Shown here piece after piece: positions 12,292-22,989 of a DNA stretch of 64,000 nt. The stretch is taken from assembly GCA_036925085.1 (NCBI GenBank), contig JAUPFP010000007.1:5195058-5259057 (forward strand), given 5' to 3'. Position 1 is the stretch's first letter, and each line of letters begins with the position of its first letter. The notes beneath the pieces were generated by a model, which saw only the letters and a program-made list of their open reading frames with translations, had not been told where the DNA came from and made no database searches. A program made the position numbers and the translations under genes. This DNA comes from Brachycybe producta (taxonomy: Eukaryota; Arthropoda; Diplopoda; Playtdesmida; Andrognathidae).

Positions 12292-13069
12292 ATTGCAAAA
12301 TTACTTCGAAAAATCTCTAAAAAAAAAAAAAAAAAAAGGGCGCTTGCATCGTTTTTTTATTGAGTCCATAGACCCAATGTTAAAGAAAAAATGTTAGTTT
12401 TTAAAATACACAGTCGCGGCAATATGTTTATTTTTCATATTTAAAGTTGTTCGATTCTGATGGTTGAAAGTCCAAGGTGCACCTTAAATATATGCCGATC
12501 TAGTGATAGAATGACAAAAAATGGTGTTTTTCTATTTTTTTTAAAACTATTTCAAAATCGCGAATTTCTAACTTTTACGTTAAACGCCATTGAGTACGCG
12601 CTTGTAAGGAAAAAACATCCATTAAAATGTTGGTAAAAATAATTTTATAGAACCAGAAAAGTGCAGCACGTGCGCCAATGTGTTGGCTTCACTGTGGTTT
12701 TTTAAAATTATTTTTCGGTCTTTTTACAAACATTTTAATGGATGATATTTTTTCTTATTTGGTCGTACTTAATAGAGTTTAACATAAGAGTTAGAAATTC
12801 GCGAATTTTAAATAGTTTTTAAAAACCGAACCACACTTAACACTTTTTTTGTCATTCTATCAGTAGATCAGCATGTATTTAAGTTGCACATTGTACTTTG
12901 AAGTTTGAACCATCAAAATTGGACAACTTTAAATATGAAAAATAAATATATTGCTGCCACTCTGTGCATTTTAAAAATTAACATTTATTCTTTAACATCG
13001 GGTCTATGGGCTCAATAGAAAAACGATGCTAGCGCTCTTTGTGGATATTTTTCGAAGTAATTTTGCGAT
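12292..13069. mobile_element. Large foldback element with arms of about 350 bp
   Basis: The ends ATTGCAAAATTACTTCGAAA (left) and TTTCGAAGTAATTTTGCGAT (right) are inverted. The repeats run far inward through the ATCGTTTTT.ATTGAG..CATAGACCCAATGTTAAAG and CAATATGTTTATTTTTCATA segments. An A run interrupts the left arm at 12319-12338. It has no coding capacity. It is nearly a perfect palindrome, so it could extrude or be transcribed as a hairpin. Confidence 0.87.
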
Positions 13070-14083
13070 GTGTATGTAGACTCTTAAAATGAAAAAAAAA
13101 AAAAAAAACTTCATGTTTAAGTTGCTGTTAAAAGGAAATAAATTGATTTCTCTTATCTTTTCTGTTCCTAATGGACACCCTGTACTTTATGTGTGCGTTA
13201 ATTGTATGTGAATACCAAGGAAGTGTCTTTATTATTTGGTCTTTGGTCTTCCTTTCAGAAAGTTGCCTCTTTTTTGAGCAATTACAGTTATTATTACTAA
13301 GATGGTAATTTGATAAACTTCTCTGAGCTATAAGAGTTGCAAGAAGAAGAAGAAAAAAAAAATGACGAAATAGTTTTTCTCTCATCCATCAATGTAATCT
13401 TGTCAACAAGGAAGAGAGAGAGATAGATGAAACCTCAGGGAGTTTTTTTTTCTTCTCCCTCTTCGGTTATTGTTTCATTTTAAGTCCAGGGTGGTGGTTT
13501 TTTTTTCTTTAAGAAAATAAATGAAGAAATCGACAAATATATCATTTGTTTTAATTTCTGATTGTTTTGTTTTCTTTGTGTGTTTCTTAATTCAATTTGG
13601 TGCAAATATGATTATTTTCAAAGTGGGTTTTAATTTTCTAAAAAAAAAACATTGAGATTTATTATTAGATAAAAAGCAAGACGAAAATCACAAATAATAT
13701 TTCTGGAATAGAAAATAAGAAGAAAAAATTGTTTCCAGCAAAAAAAAAAGTTGAAATGGTTTTTATGACAAAAATGCGCACATTTTGTCAGCGAACACTG
13801 AATTCCGGTTCTAATAAAATGGCCTCCATTTCCTTTTTCTCAAATTGCCCAAAGGTCCGGAAATTATCCCACAAAATATCATTTGTCCTCATGTCTCCAA
13901 AAAAAATCGTTGCCCAGTTTTTTTATTGAACATTTTTTTTTTTGGAATTTGTCAACAATGGATGAGATTTATAGTTACTTTGGGTTCAAATTCTATAATA
14001 TATATTTTTTTTTATTTTTTTTAAATATGTTACATAAAATTGCATTAATGAAAAAGTTATAATAATTTTTAAAACTAAAAAAC
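13070..14083. other. Non-coding AT-rich sequence
   Basis: Nothing beyond T, A and GA runs. Confidence 0.6.
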
Positions 14084-14230
14084 CAATAGAATCTCGATTA
14101 TCCGGTCTAAATCGGATTGGGCCTTGCTCGGATTACCGAAAGTCCGGATTTTTAAACTTTTAATTTTCTTCTCTATCGGTAAAAGTTAAACACAAAAAAC
14201 ACTGATATTCTAAATATTATTATTATATAT

Positions 14231-14238
<8 letters not shown>

Positions 14239-14321
<83 letters not shown>

Positions 14322-14877
14322 GCCCCGTCTTTCTGTGTCTCCTTTTGTCTGTGATCTAACACTGTACAAAAACCACGTCGGAATTTATATAAATTTAAAT
14401 GAATAAATGAACCGTTTTTGTTTCTCAAGGTCAACTATATGTTGAACTCTCCTAATCCAAGAACCCCATGATATTAAATTGGAGAGAGGAAAAGGTTGGA
14501 AAGTGTAGAAGGAGGGAGAGAAACGTGGAGGGAGGAAAAAAGGGGGAGGGGGTGACTGAAATTGAAATGAAAAGAGTTAAAAAAAAGAACAAACGACGCG
14601 CATGCGCACACCAGAGAAAATGAAAAACTCATTTTCTCTTTCAAATATGAAAAGGGGAGGGGATAATAGTAGCAAAATTAAACTACAGTTTATCGCAGGC
14701 AATTGTGCCCAGCATTAGAATTTCTTTTGCTCAGCCCTTTTATGAACGTCATCAATTTCTAATTGGGTTTGTTACTTGGTCTGATGTCATAAAAGGGCGG
14801 AGTAAAAGAAATTCTAATGCTGGGCTCATTTGCCTGTGAATTTCGGTCCCGTCATTTATGACGGGTTACCCCACTAG
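14239..14877 (+). mobile_element. Helitron-like non-autonomous element, full length, inserted in a pogo-like element
   Basis: It begins with about 80 bp of TA repeat, then ttaagccccgtctttctgtg. It shows the same ordered blocks as the copy at 10.3 kb, the embedded MITE (14695-14837) and the terminal hairpin CCCGTCATTTATGACGGG with CTAG at 14874-14877. The flanks on both sides are halves of a pogo/Tigger-like element. Confidence 0.87.
14695..14837. mobile_element. MITE carried inside the 14.3-kb Helitron-like element
   Basis: Same palindrome as at 10339 and 6554; the left terminal A is mutated to G. It contains the GCTCAGCCCTTTTATGAACG / CATAAAAGGGCGGAG arms. Confidence 0.8.
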
Positions 14878-15072
14878 TTATGAAATAAAAGCCAGTCCGG
14901 ATTACCCGAAAGTCCGGATTATTGAGACCGTGGTAATCGAGATGCTACTGTGTTTTCAAACAACTATAAAATCTTGGATGGATTCACTTGCCACGTAGAC
15001 AAAGTGAAGTGAAAGTTAAGTCTTGTTTAAAAACATGAATGCTAGCTTAGCTAGTAGGACGTTTTTTTCGGT

Positions 15073-16089
15073 TTGAAACTACGAGTAGAAGAGAAAAATA
15101 CAAAAAGTGAATCTTGGTATTTTTATGATGATGTGTTTGAAAATAAACTTTTTATGGATGTTTTAGAACATCCATTTTTCGATTTTTCCATTTTCAAGTT
15201 GATGGAAAAAGTCGTCAAATTTGGTTCAGGTTTTTTTTTTGCCAAACTTCCATAAAAAGTAGAGATGCTCATGACATTGCACCTTCAAAACTTCATTGCA
15301 CATGAACTGGAAGAGCGCGAATGGAACTGTTGCGTGCAATACATTTCCCAAATGAAATCTGAAGGACAAAATTGGCTTAATTTCCTGTGTGCAATGGGCT
15401 CCACAAAAGTTTGGCCGTCGTTGAGGTGTTTCTATACGTCACAGATTCTTAACCGTTTTACGATTACTGACCTCCATAACATGTCCCCATCCATACCTCC
15501 TTCGTCAGACTGTCTAAATCATCATGTCGTGAATTCAGTCATTACCAGTACGACTTCAAAAGGAATAAAACTGCTGAAAGAAAATCATGATATAATCGGG
15601 TCAGACTAAAACACGAAAACGGATGGAAAGTGACGGAAACGCGCAGAAAAATAAATATCAGGCTACTATAGGCGATACAAGGCACGAAAAAGCGCGGAAA
15701 ACACTTACAAACACACGGAAAAACGCGGAAAACACTTAAACACACGGAAAAGTGCAGAAAACACAAACACAAGCATTTTTCCGTATGTTTATAAGTTTTT
15801 TTCCGCGCATTTCCATGTGTTTGTGTTTTCCAGCGCATTCCCGTATGTTTATAATTGTTTTCTGCGCTTTCCGTGTGTTTGTATGTGTTTTCCGTGCTTT
15901 CCCGTGCCATGTATCACCTATGGTAGCTTAGTATATATTTTTTCGCGCGCTTCTGTCACTTTCCATCCGTTGTCGTGTTTTAGTCTGACCCATATAATCG
16001 GTGATATTTTATTCAGGATTGGAGTCCCAATACCCTCGTTATTTAGTTCCCATAACCCCAAGAGGCATGGATGGATACTGCCCGGTTAA
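15073..16089 (+). pseudogene. Unrecognised decayed reading frame interrupted by a MITE
   Basis: One frame runs from 15073 through a single stop (15253-15255) to 15597. After the MITE and one copy of its duplicated target, the same frame resumes at 16000 and runs to a stop at 16087-16089. That is about 205 codons with one internal stop. The composition (many Trp, Cys, His, Met; HELEEREWNCC, CAMGSTKVWPSL, NPKRHGWILPG) looks like protein and differs from the surrounding low-complexity DNA. I do not recognise a domain. It could be a fragment of an exon, of a transposon, or of another invading genome. A gttaag donor-like site overlaps the final codons. The presumed start is a TTG, so the true 5' end is unknown. 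Confidence 0.4.
15598..15991. mobile_element. hAT-type foldback MITE with exact 8-bp target duplication
   Basis: The ends GGGTCAGACTAAAACACG and CGTGTTTTAGTCTGACCC are long inverted repeats continuing through GGATGGAAAGTGAC. The flanks atataatc (15590-15597 and 15992-15999) are identical 8-bp target duplications. The middle is built of short repeats of ACACACGGAAAA.CGCGGAAAAC and their complement, so the whole 394 bp folds on itself. Confidence 0.92.
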
Positions 16090-16670
16090 GAACCCTTGGT
16101 CTATGACATTAGCCACTGCAGTGGCGTGTGTCATCCAGGAGGAGACACACCCCCTTTCAAAGTAATGGCTTTAATTAAGACGATTAAGATGTTTATCATC
16201 CTGTGAATTTTTTTATTGATTAAAATCTATTTGATATTTGTTCTGTTAGGCTAACTTTAATGATGTACATTTTAATGATCTCTTCTTTGTTGAACATCTT
16301 GTTTACAAGTTGTTGATGATCTAGTATTTAATTTTGTGTAATCTGAAGGCACTCAAATATTAAAACAACTCTCTCCCTCTCTCTCTCTCAGTATTGGGGG
16401 AAAAAAGGCAAACAAACATATCTCATTATAGAAACTATTAATGATACTAAGTTTTAGTTTTAATTTGATGAAAAAGTGGTTAAGTTAACAAAAATAACTC
16501 CCACTTAGTGAACATTACTTTGTTGTTTATTATTCTCTTGGTTATTATTGGCAATGGAAAATGGCAGCTCAGAGAAAATGAAAACTCCCTTTGGAAACAT
16601 AGAAAAAAAGGACACAACAACAGCAACATACAAATACATAATAACACCAGGGTAGAATAAATATGCAAAC

Positions 16671-16719
<49 letters not shown>

Positions 16720-17689
16720 CATTTATTCTAATTGCCACATATCTCTTGTTTAATATTAATGTCATGTTGTTCTATGTGTTTGATGATGGGTTTCTTCTTT
16801 TTGGAAATTTCTTCTTTTTCCACTCTATTTTTCACCTTAAGGGCGGGTTTTTCTCTGTCGTTCTTTCTCGTTCTCTCATCTCATGACACCCAATATATTA
16901 ATTGCATCGGTTAATTAAATTAAAACTGGTCGTTGTTTTACCATGTCAAAGAGAAGGAAAGAAGAAGAAGAAGAAGAAAAAAAAAAAGACGTAAATCTGG
17001 TTGTGTTTTTAAACCAAGTTTTGAGGAGAATTTTTTGGATTAGGACCTCTATATCTATTAAGGTGAAGAGCTACTTTTTCGGGTGGGCTTAATTGTTTTG
17101 TTATGCAAATGTTGTCATAATATGGGATTTTGTTTTAACGAGCATTTTGACGACAAAATGGAGGCTTTTTTCGTGACCATAATGTTATGGGAGGAGGGGG
17201 AGAGGGTTTGGTTTTATTTAAAAAGACATTTTTAACGCCAAGTCTTAACATATAAAAATGATGATGAGACTTATTATAAGAAGCTTTTTCGTGGCTTCTT
17301 TTTATTCCCCACTTTTCTTTTTCATCTTCTAAAAAATTTTTATCTTAAAATTTTAATTTTGCGTGTTAATTAATAAATAAACGGACCGAAGACACAATTT
17401 AAGAGTGACGAAACCTCACTTTTTTTGGCCACTTGAGATTTTTCTAAAGCCCTGTTTCCATTTGATAAAAATTAATAAAAAAATGAAAATTTCAACTGTA
17501 GAAAAATTTGGGGATTCACTATGGTTAAATAAGTGAAAACATTTCCATTATTTGGATAATATATCGGGATAATTTAAATTAAAATTTAATTAAAATAGTA
17601 AGGGTATTTTTTATGTTGTTTTTTAAAATAAGCTTTTTAAGCGAGTTTGAATGTTTTTATAAAATTGTATAAAATTTTATTTTGAAATC
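16090..17689. other. Non-coding, with GA microsatellite
   Basis: The first 80 bases continue the GC-richer composition of the decayed reading frame at 15-16 kb; the rest is AT-rich. Confidence 0.55.
16674..16717. repeat. GA microsatellite
   Basis: About 21 GA units; the complementary strand gives a poly-Ser-Leu frame that is an artefact. Shorter GA/CT runs occur at 3955-3974, 18967-18995, 35464-35488 and 49274-49299. Confidence 0.95.
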
Positions 17690-18150
17690 TCGATTATTCG
17701 CATTTCGGTATTCTGGTTTAATTTGTCAGTGTTTTTTTTTAACTTCTCTTTAGTGAAGGAGAGAGAAAGTTAAAAAAGGCGATTTTCCGGATTATCCGGG
17801 TTTTTGGTAATCCAGTAATCCAGCTCGGTAATCTGAACTTCCGGGTAATCCGGACAGGCTTTTATCAAAATATACATGTATATATTTTTAGTTTGTCAAT
17901 GTTTTTGACTTTTAACTTTCCTATAGCGAAAGGAGAGAATTAAAGTAAAATAAAACGGTGATTTAACGGATTATACAGATTTTTGGTAATCCAGCTCGGT
18001 AATGTGGACTTCCGAGTAATCCGGGCAATTATATTTTTAGTTTATCAGTCTTTTTTTTTACTTTTAATTTCTCTGTAACGAAGGAGAGAATTAAAGTTTA
18101 AAAAAAGTGATTTTCTGGATTATCCGGACATTTGATAATCTAGACCATGT
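17690..18150. repeat. Three tandem units of about 150 bp derived from pogo-like ends
   Basis: Each unit contains TTTTTAGTTTGTCAGTGTTTTT-like sequence, TTTAACTTCTCT..GTGAAGGAGAGA..TTAAAG (a small inverted repeat) and GGATTATCCGG...TTTGGTAATCCAGCTCGGTAAT..GAACTTCCGGGTAATCCGG. The same words form the left end of the element at 14084, so the array comes from that family. Confidence 0.75.
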
Positions 18151-18555
18151 CCCGTTACCATTTAGTCCGACTTACCATTTAGTCCTAGTTCGACTTATCA
18201 TGGTGTACTTTTATTTAGAATTTTCTTAAAAGTTTCTTCTAAAGACTTAAAAGAAGTTTTTTTTTACTCTTGGTTGCATCTTACATTGGTTTTCATGAAG
18301 TTTTTTTTTTAAACTTTAAAAAAGTTATTTTAAATTTAAACTTCTCGAAAATTGATGGAAAAAGGATTTATATTCTTGAGACAGATTTACAAATATAAAA
18401 AAAAACCTATTGAGACAATAAAAAAACTAAAAGTTGTGAACGATTACTCTTTTTTTTTTTGTTTTTGTTTGTTTGATATTTTGCTTTCTAAATCGTTTTC
18501 AAAAAGTGAAACGATTTAAATCTAGGATCCCATTATTCAGAATTTAAAAATCGTC

Positions 18556-18557
<2 letters not shown>

Positions 18558-18626
<69 letters not shown>
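18558..18626. repeat. TA microsatellite
   Basis: About 34 uninterrupted TA units with no Helitron-like sequence on either side. Confidence 0.95.
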
Positions 18627-18629
<3 letters not shown>

Positions 18630-18962
18630 TGGATGGTTAGTTATGGAAAATGTTTTTGTTTTCGGTTGTTGAAAATTGATGTTCGAGAATTTAATGGAAC
18701 TGTCAAAACACATGATGTTTCGAATAAACATTCTTTTCAGTTTACGTGCAAATATAAATTGCTGCATTTTTCTGTCCTTTTTTTTAGTTTTTTTTTTTAC
18801 TGATAAGACGAAAAGAAAAAAAAAACATAACAAAAGAGGAGAAAAAATTCATTTGTTTTTATGTCATTTTGTGTTGTGGATGAAAGGGTTTTTTTGTGTC
18901 TTGTTTGTTTGTTTTAGAAAATCATTTCTTCAGTCTTACATTTTTATATGAGTTTCTTAAGT

Positions 18963-18994
<32 letters not shown>

Positions 18995-19449
18995 CCATTT
19001 CTTATAATATATTTTCAATTAAGAAAGATTCTTCTTTTTTGAGGTTTGCTTTATTTAGGTTTCAATGGAGTGTATTAAAACCATTTTCTAAATTCTATGG
19101 TCTGTGAAAAAAGGAGGATAAGGAAAAAAAAAAGCTTTTTTTACTTTTCTTATTCTTCATTGTTTAGTATGTTTACAGAAAAGGAAAAAAAAACGTATTT
19201 GGCTTTTTTTTTTGTTATCTTAAAACAAGGCAATTTGTTCTCAATAGAAAAAAAAATGTTAAGTGCAACCTTTTTTATCATTGCTGTCAATTTATATTGC
19301 GAACTTAATAGACGTTTTTTTGACATTTCTGACATTCGAAGTGTGTTTAATAATAATTTTGTAAAGTTTTATTGAGAGTTTTTACCTTTTGAGTGGGATT
19401 TAAACGAGAGCAAAAACAATCAATGGTCATTTTAACGTTTAAAGAGTTA

Positions 19450-19784
19450 TACCTTGTACACACATGAGTTAAATGAATTCAAATTAAATGTGTTTAGGTG
19501 AATTATACGGAATCCAGTTAAGGACATATTAACCAAATAAAAAATTGACTTTATTATTAATATTTTAAATTGAAATACTTAATCAATAGTAGTTTATATA
19601 TTATATTTAAGTATTAATCTGAATATTTTCAGATTATTAACTAAATAAATTGAATTCGACATATTGTTTGTTTGCCCTTCACAGGGCTCTGTAGAATTAT
19701 TTAAATGCATTTTTAATATCATTTAGCATTTTTATGCATCTTTAATATTTAAATGCATTTAAATTGTCAGGTGTGTACCAGGTA
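19450..19784 (+). mobile_element. TACC-ended MITE, copy 1
   Basis: Ends TACCTTGTACACACATGAG and (complement) TACCTGGTACACACCTGAC. The interior has GAATTATACGGAATCCAGTT, AAATTGAATTCGACATATTG and TGCCCTTCACAGGGCTCTGT. The repeat TTTAAATGCATTT occurs twice near the right end. Confidence 0.85.
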
Positions 19785-19915
19785 TTAAATGCTGCATTCT
19801 TAATTATTGCTAAGTCAAAGCCAAAGGTAGTGCTGAATTCAGAGAGAATTAAAAAAGTTTCATGTTGATGAGTTTAGCACTAGCTTTGACTTAGCAGTCA
19901 TTAAGAATACGAACG
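19785..19915. repeat. Hairpin of GCTAAGTCAAAG arms
   Basis: ATTCTTAATTATTGCTAAGTCAAAGC (from about 19796) pairs with GCTTTGACTTAGCAGTCATTAAGAAT (ending near 19910). The inner arms GTAGTGCTGAATTC / GAGTTTAGCACTA also pair. A diverged second copy lies at about 20084-20200. Probably a small MITE. Confidence 0.7.
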
Positions 19916-20290
19916 ACTCTTTAAACGTTTCTGCGTAGAAATTTTGGAAAGTGATTTGTTGTGTGAAAATTGATTCATAAAGACAACCGAAAATGACTTT
20001 TTTCAGTCATATAACCTTGGTAGAGGCTAGAGGTCAAACTTACACCATGAACTCAAACTCGCACTTAGAACTTAAAGACATATTCTTAATCATTGCTAAG
20101 TCAAAGGTCTAAAAAGTCTAAACTCATACACTTTTTGATAGGAAGGTTCATGTAAAAATTGATGAGTTCAGCATGAGTTTTGACCATTAATAATTTATGA
20201 TCTTTAGTTTTGCAAACTGTGATATAGTCAAAGTTAGTGCTAAAGTAGTAGGGTTTGATTTAAGAATAATTAATAACACAATCTCTAGAA

Positions 20291-21670
20291 GTAGTCTTGT
20301 CTAAATTACAACTCTCTAGTCTCTAACTACATTCTTTGATTAAAAAATGATTTTTTTCTCTCTTCTATTTACTTTAATTATTTCTATTTTAAAAACAGCT
20401 CTAATTAAACTTTGGTCTTGAAGGACGTTTTAGGGGCCTAAGGGGCGGTTGTGTTAGTTTTTGGAATTACTTGTAAGAAGAGTTAGATACATCATCATTA
20501 TCATCTCAAGAGAGAAACGTTTCTTAATTTGGGAAAAAAAAAAATCAATCAGTTGAGTGGATTTTTAATTTCATGGTCATCGGACTCATCATATTAGAAA
20601 TAGGGAAGCTCAACTTTAATAAAGATAGATTGGTTATTTATCCATCTGACTACATGGTCTGTGTACTTTTCTTCTTTTTTTCTTATGATAAGTTTACGAT
20701 CAAGAAGAGAAAGTACCAGAAATAAATTTTTTCCTACAATATTTATTGACGTAATATTCTGAAAGTGGTTGCTACCCCTAATTTTAAGCAATCACTGCAA
20801 GCTTTGAAGCTATGCAGTGAACACACATATACAGGCGCTAAACTATAGTTATTCATTTTTGTCACTTTTTTTTATTATTATTTTGATTTTACCGTTCTCG
20901 ATATGAGATGACGTCATCAATGGATTTTTAGTCTTATCACCAATGTAAAGTGATTGTGTTATAGTAAAAAAAAATATAAGTCACTGTCTGTCTCTTAATA
21001 GTAGGGTTTTTTTTAAGGTTCTTAGTTAAATCCTTTAAAGTTTTCACACAGTTTCATCTTCTTTAAGTTGAGCACAGCATTTCTCTTAAAATGATCGTTG
21101 CAGATATCACATTTAACGATCTCAACCCATCTTTCTCCCCTCTCTCCCCCCTCCTTTCCCCTCCGATATCTTATTTTATGAGTATTTTTTCGATCTTCTT
21201 TTTCTCTAGATGTTAGAATTGAAGGCTTTCTCTTTGAAAAAGCTTTTTGGTGGCTACTTTCCAATCAGCTTTTGTGTCTTTTTTTCGAGCTTCCCCATTT
21301 TTATTTTATCCCATATATATATATATGTATTTATATCATCCGCCCCTTCTCTTTTCTGTAAATGATCCATTAGAGACAGACAACAATTTAAAAAAAAGTA
21401 ATGTTAGAGAATGAGAAAGATAACTGTAGAAAGAAGAAGAATAAAAGTCTTTCTCTCTTTCTCAGGGAGTAATAGTTAAGATGAAAATCATCTTGGACAG
21501 TGGTCAGTTACTGTCTGATGATCCTTTTTCAGTCAATCCTTTCAGTTTTTCATTTAGAAAATGGACCGAGGAAAGGTTTTTTTTTTTAGGTTAAGACTTA
21601 AATACTTAAGTATTTTTTTAAAAAATACATTTAGTTAATTTGTTATTTATCTAAATGTTTATTTTAAAAA
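20291..21670. other. Non-coding AT-rich sequence
   Basis: No recognisable gene or element. Confidence 0.6.
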
Positions 21671-21968
21671 CTAGTGGGGTAACCTGTCATAAATGACGGA
21701 AGTCAAATTCTAGTTTAATTTTGCTACTAAAATTATTTAACTATTTTATTCAAATACTTCATTATAAATGGGTGTGGGACATTTGCCCTAAAGACACTTG
21801 CCCTAAAGGGACAATTGCCCTAAAACCATTTATTCAAATAACCTTGACCATGAGAAAAAAGGGGTTCATTTAAATTTAAGTAAATTCCGACGTGCTTACA
21901 CGTTTTTGTCCTTGTTTGTACAGCATTATGGACAGACAGACTTAGGGTTAGTATATATATAATATATA
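21671..21968 (-). mobile_element. Helitron-like element lacking the embedded MITE (empty-site copy)
   Basis: It starts with CTAGTGGGGTAACCTGTCATAAATGACGG and runs directly into CAAATTCTAGTTTAATTTTGC, with no MITE between. It then loses the middle and resumes at the conserved accttgaccatgag / taaattccgacgtg block and a TA-rich end. A segment rich in TTGCCCTAAAG repeats (21779-21825) is unlike the other copies. Confidence 0.78.
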
Positions 21969-22371
21969 ATTATTTTATTAAAAAACAAAAATCAGTGTCT
22001 CGACGGTAAACTTGTGTTAAGTCACATTTAAAAAAAAACATTTTTTTTTTGTATTTTATGAATCAGTTCTATTCATCATCAACATATCATAAACAGTGTT
22101 AAGTATACAGTTTTACACACCGACTACTAGATGGTGGTATACCATGTTAAGTTCTATTCACTTCAATGATAAGAAAAACTTTCATTTAAATGACTCCTCT
22201 GTAAAATTTAAGGTTTGGTGACTTAACACAGTTTACCTCTGCGGCACTTCAATTAAAAGTAGTGTAATAAAGTATAATTAATTATGAAAATATTAAAACT
22301 AAATGCAATGTATTTATGAAAATTATTGACATTATATTAAAATTCAACAAGAATTGACTATATACCCTTTG

Positions 22372-22671
22372 TACCTAGTACACACCTGATAATTTAAATG
22401 CATTTAAATATTAAACACGTTCTACAGAGCCCTGTGAAGGGCAAACAAACAATATATCTAATTCAATTTATTCAGTTAATAATCTCAAAATATTGAGTTA
22501 ATAATTAAATATAATATAGAAACTATTTACAAAATATTGATTTAGTATTTCAATTTAAAATATTAATAATAAAGTCAATTTTTATTTGGGTTTATGTCCT
22601 TAACTAGATTCCGTATAATTCACCTGAACACATTTAACTTGAATTCATTTAGCTCATGTGTGTACAAGGTA
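22372..22671 (-). mobile_element. TACC-ended MITE, copy 2 (inverted)
   Basis: Same element as at 19450 in reverse: TACCTAGTACACACCTGAT at the left, AGAGCCCTGTGAAGGGCAAA inside, and GTGTGTACAAGGTA at the right. Confidence 0.85.
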
Positions 22672-22679
22672 TTACATAC

Positions 22680-22965
22680 ATTTTGAGCTAAATGCATTCA
22701 AGTTAAATGCGTTTAGTTGAATTATACGGAGTCCAGTAAAGGACATGAACAAGATAAAATGGACATTATTACTTAAAATTACCTGAACAAATTGAAATAC
22801 TGAATCATTATTTTGTTATACTGACTGATTATATTGAAATATAAATTTAAGCAATTTGAATATTAACTCAAATATATATAGAGAATCAGAGATATTAAAT
22901 GAATTGAGTTCGACATAATGTTTGTTTGTCCTTAACAGAACTCTGTAGACCATTTAACTTTTTAG
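22680..22965 (+). mobile_element. TACC-ended MITE, copy 3, diverged, head-to-head with copy 2
   Basis: It begins after the right end of copy 2 with GAGCTAAATGCATTCAAG, then GAATTATACGGAGTCCAGT and GTTCGACATAATGTTTGTTTGTCC. The far end is eroded. Together with copy 2 it forms an imperfect palindrome of about 590 bp. Confidence 0.75.
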
Positions 22966-22989
22966 GTGTAAACTTCATTAAGTTAAACG

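Larger units (their letters stand above)
14084..14950. mobile_element. pogo/Tigger-like non-autonomous element split by a Helitron
   Basis: The left end CAATAGAATCTCGATTATCCGG and the right end (reverse complement CAGTAGCATCTCGATTACCACGG) are inverted repeats of the CAGTA.NATCTCGATTATCCG type I associate with pogo/Tigger elements. Subterminal copies of TTACCGAAAGTCCGGAT occur on both sides. The interior is interrupted by the Helitron-like element at 14239-14877. No transposase is present. Confidence 0.72.

Noticed and set aside
15817..15999. Cys/Phe-rich frame inside the 15.6-kb MITE
   Set aside because: It is a by-product of the inverted GTGTTTTCCG-type repeats; only the part after 16000 belongs to the flanking reading frame.
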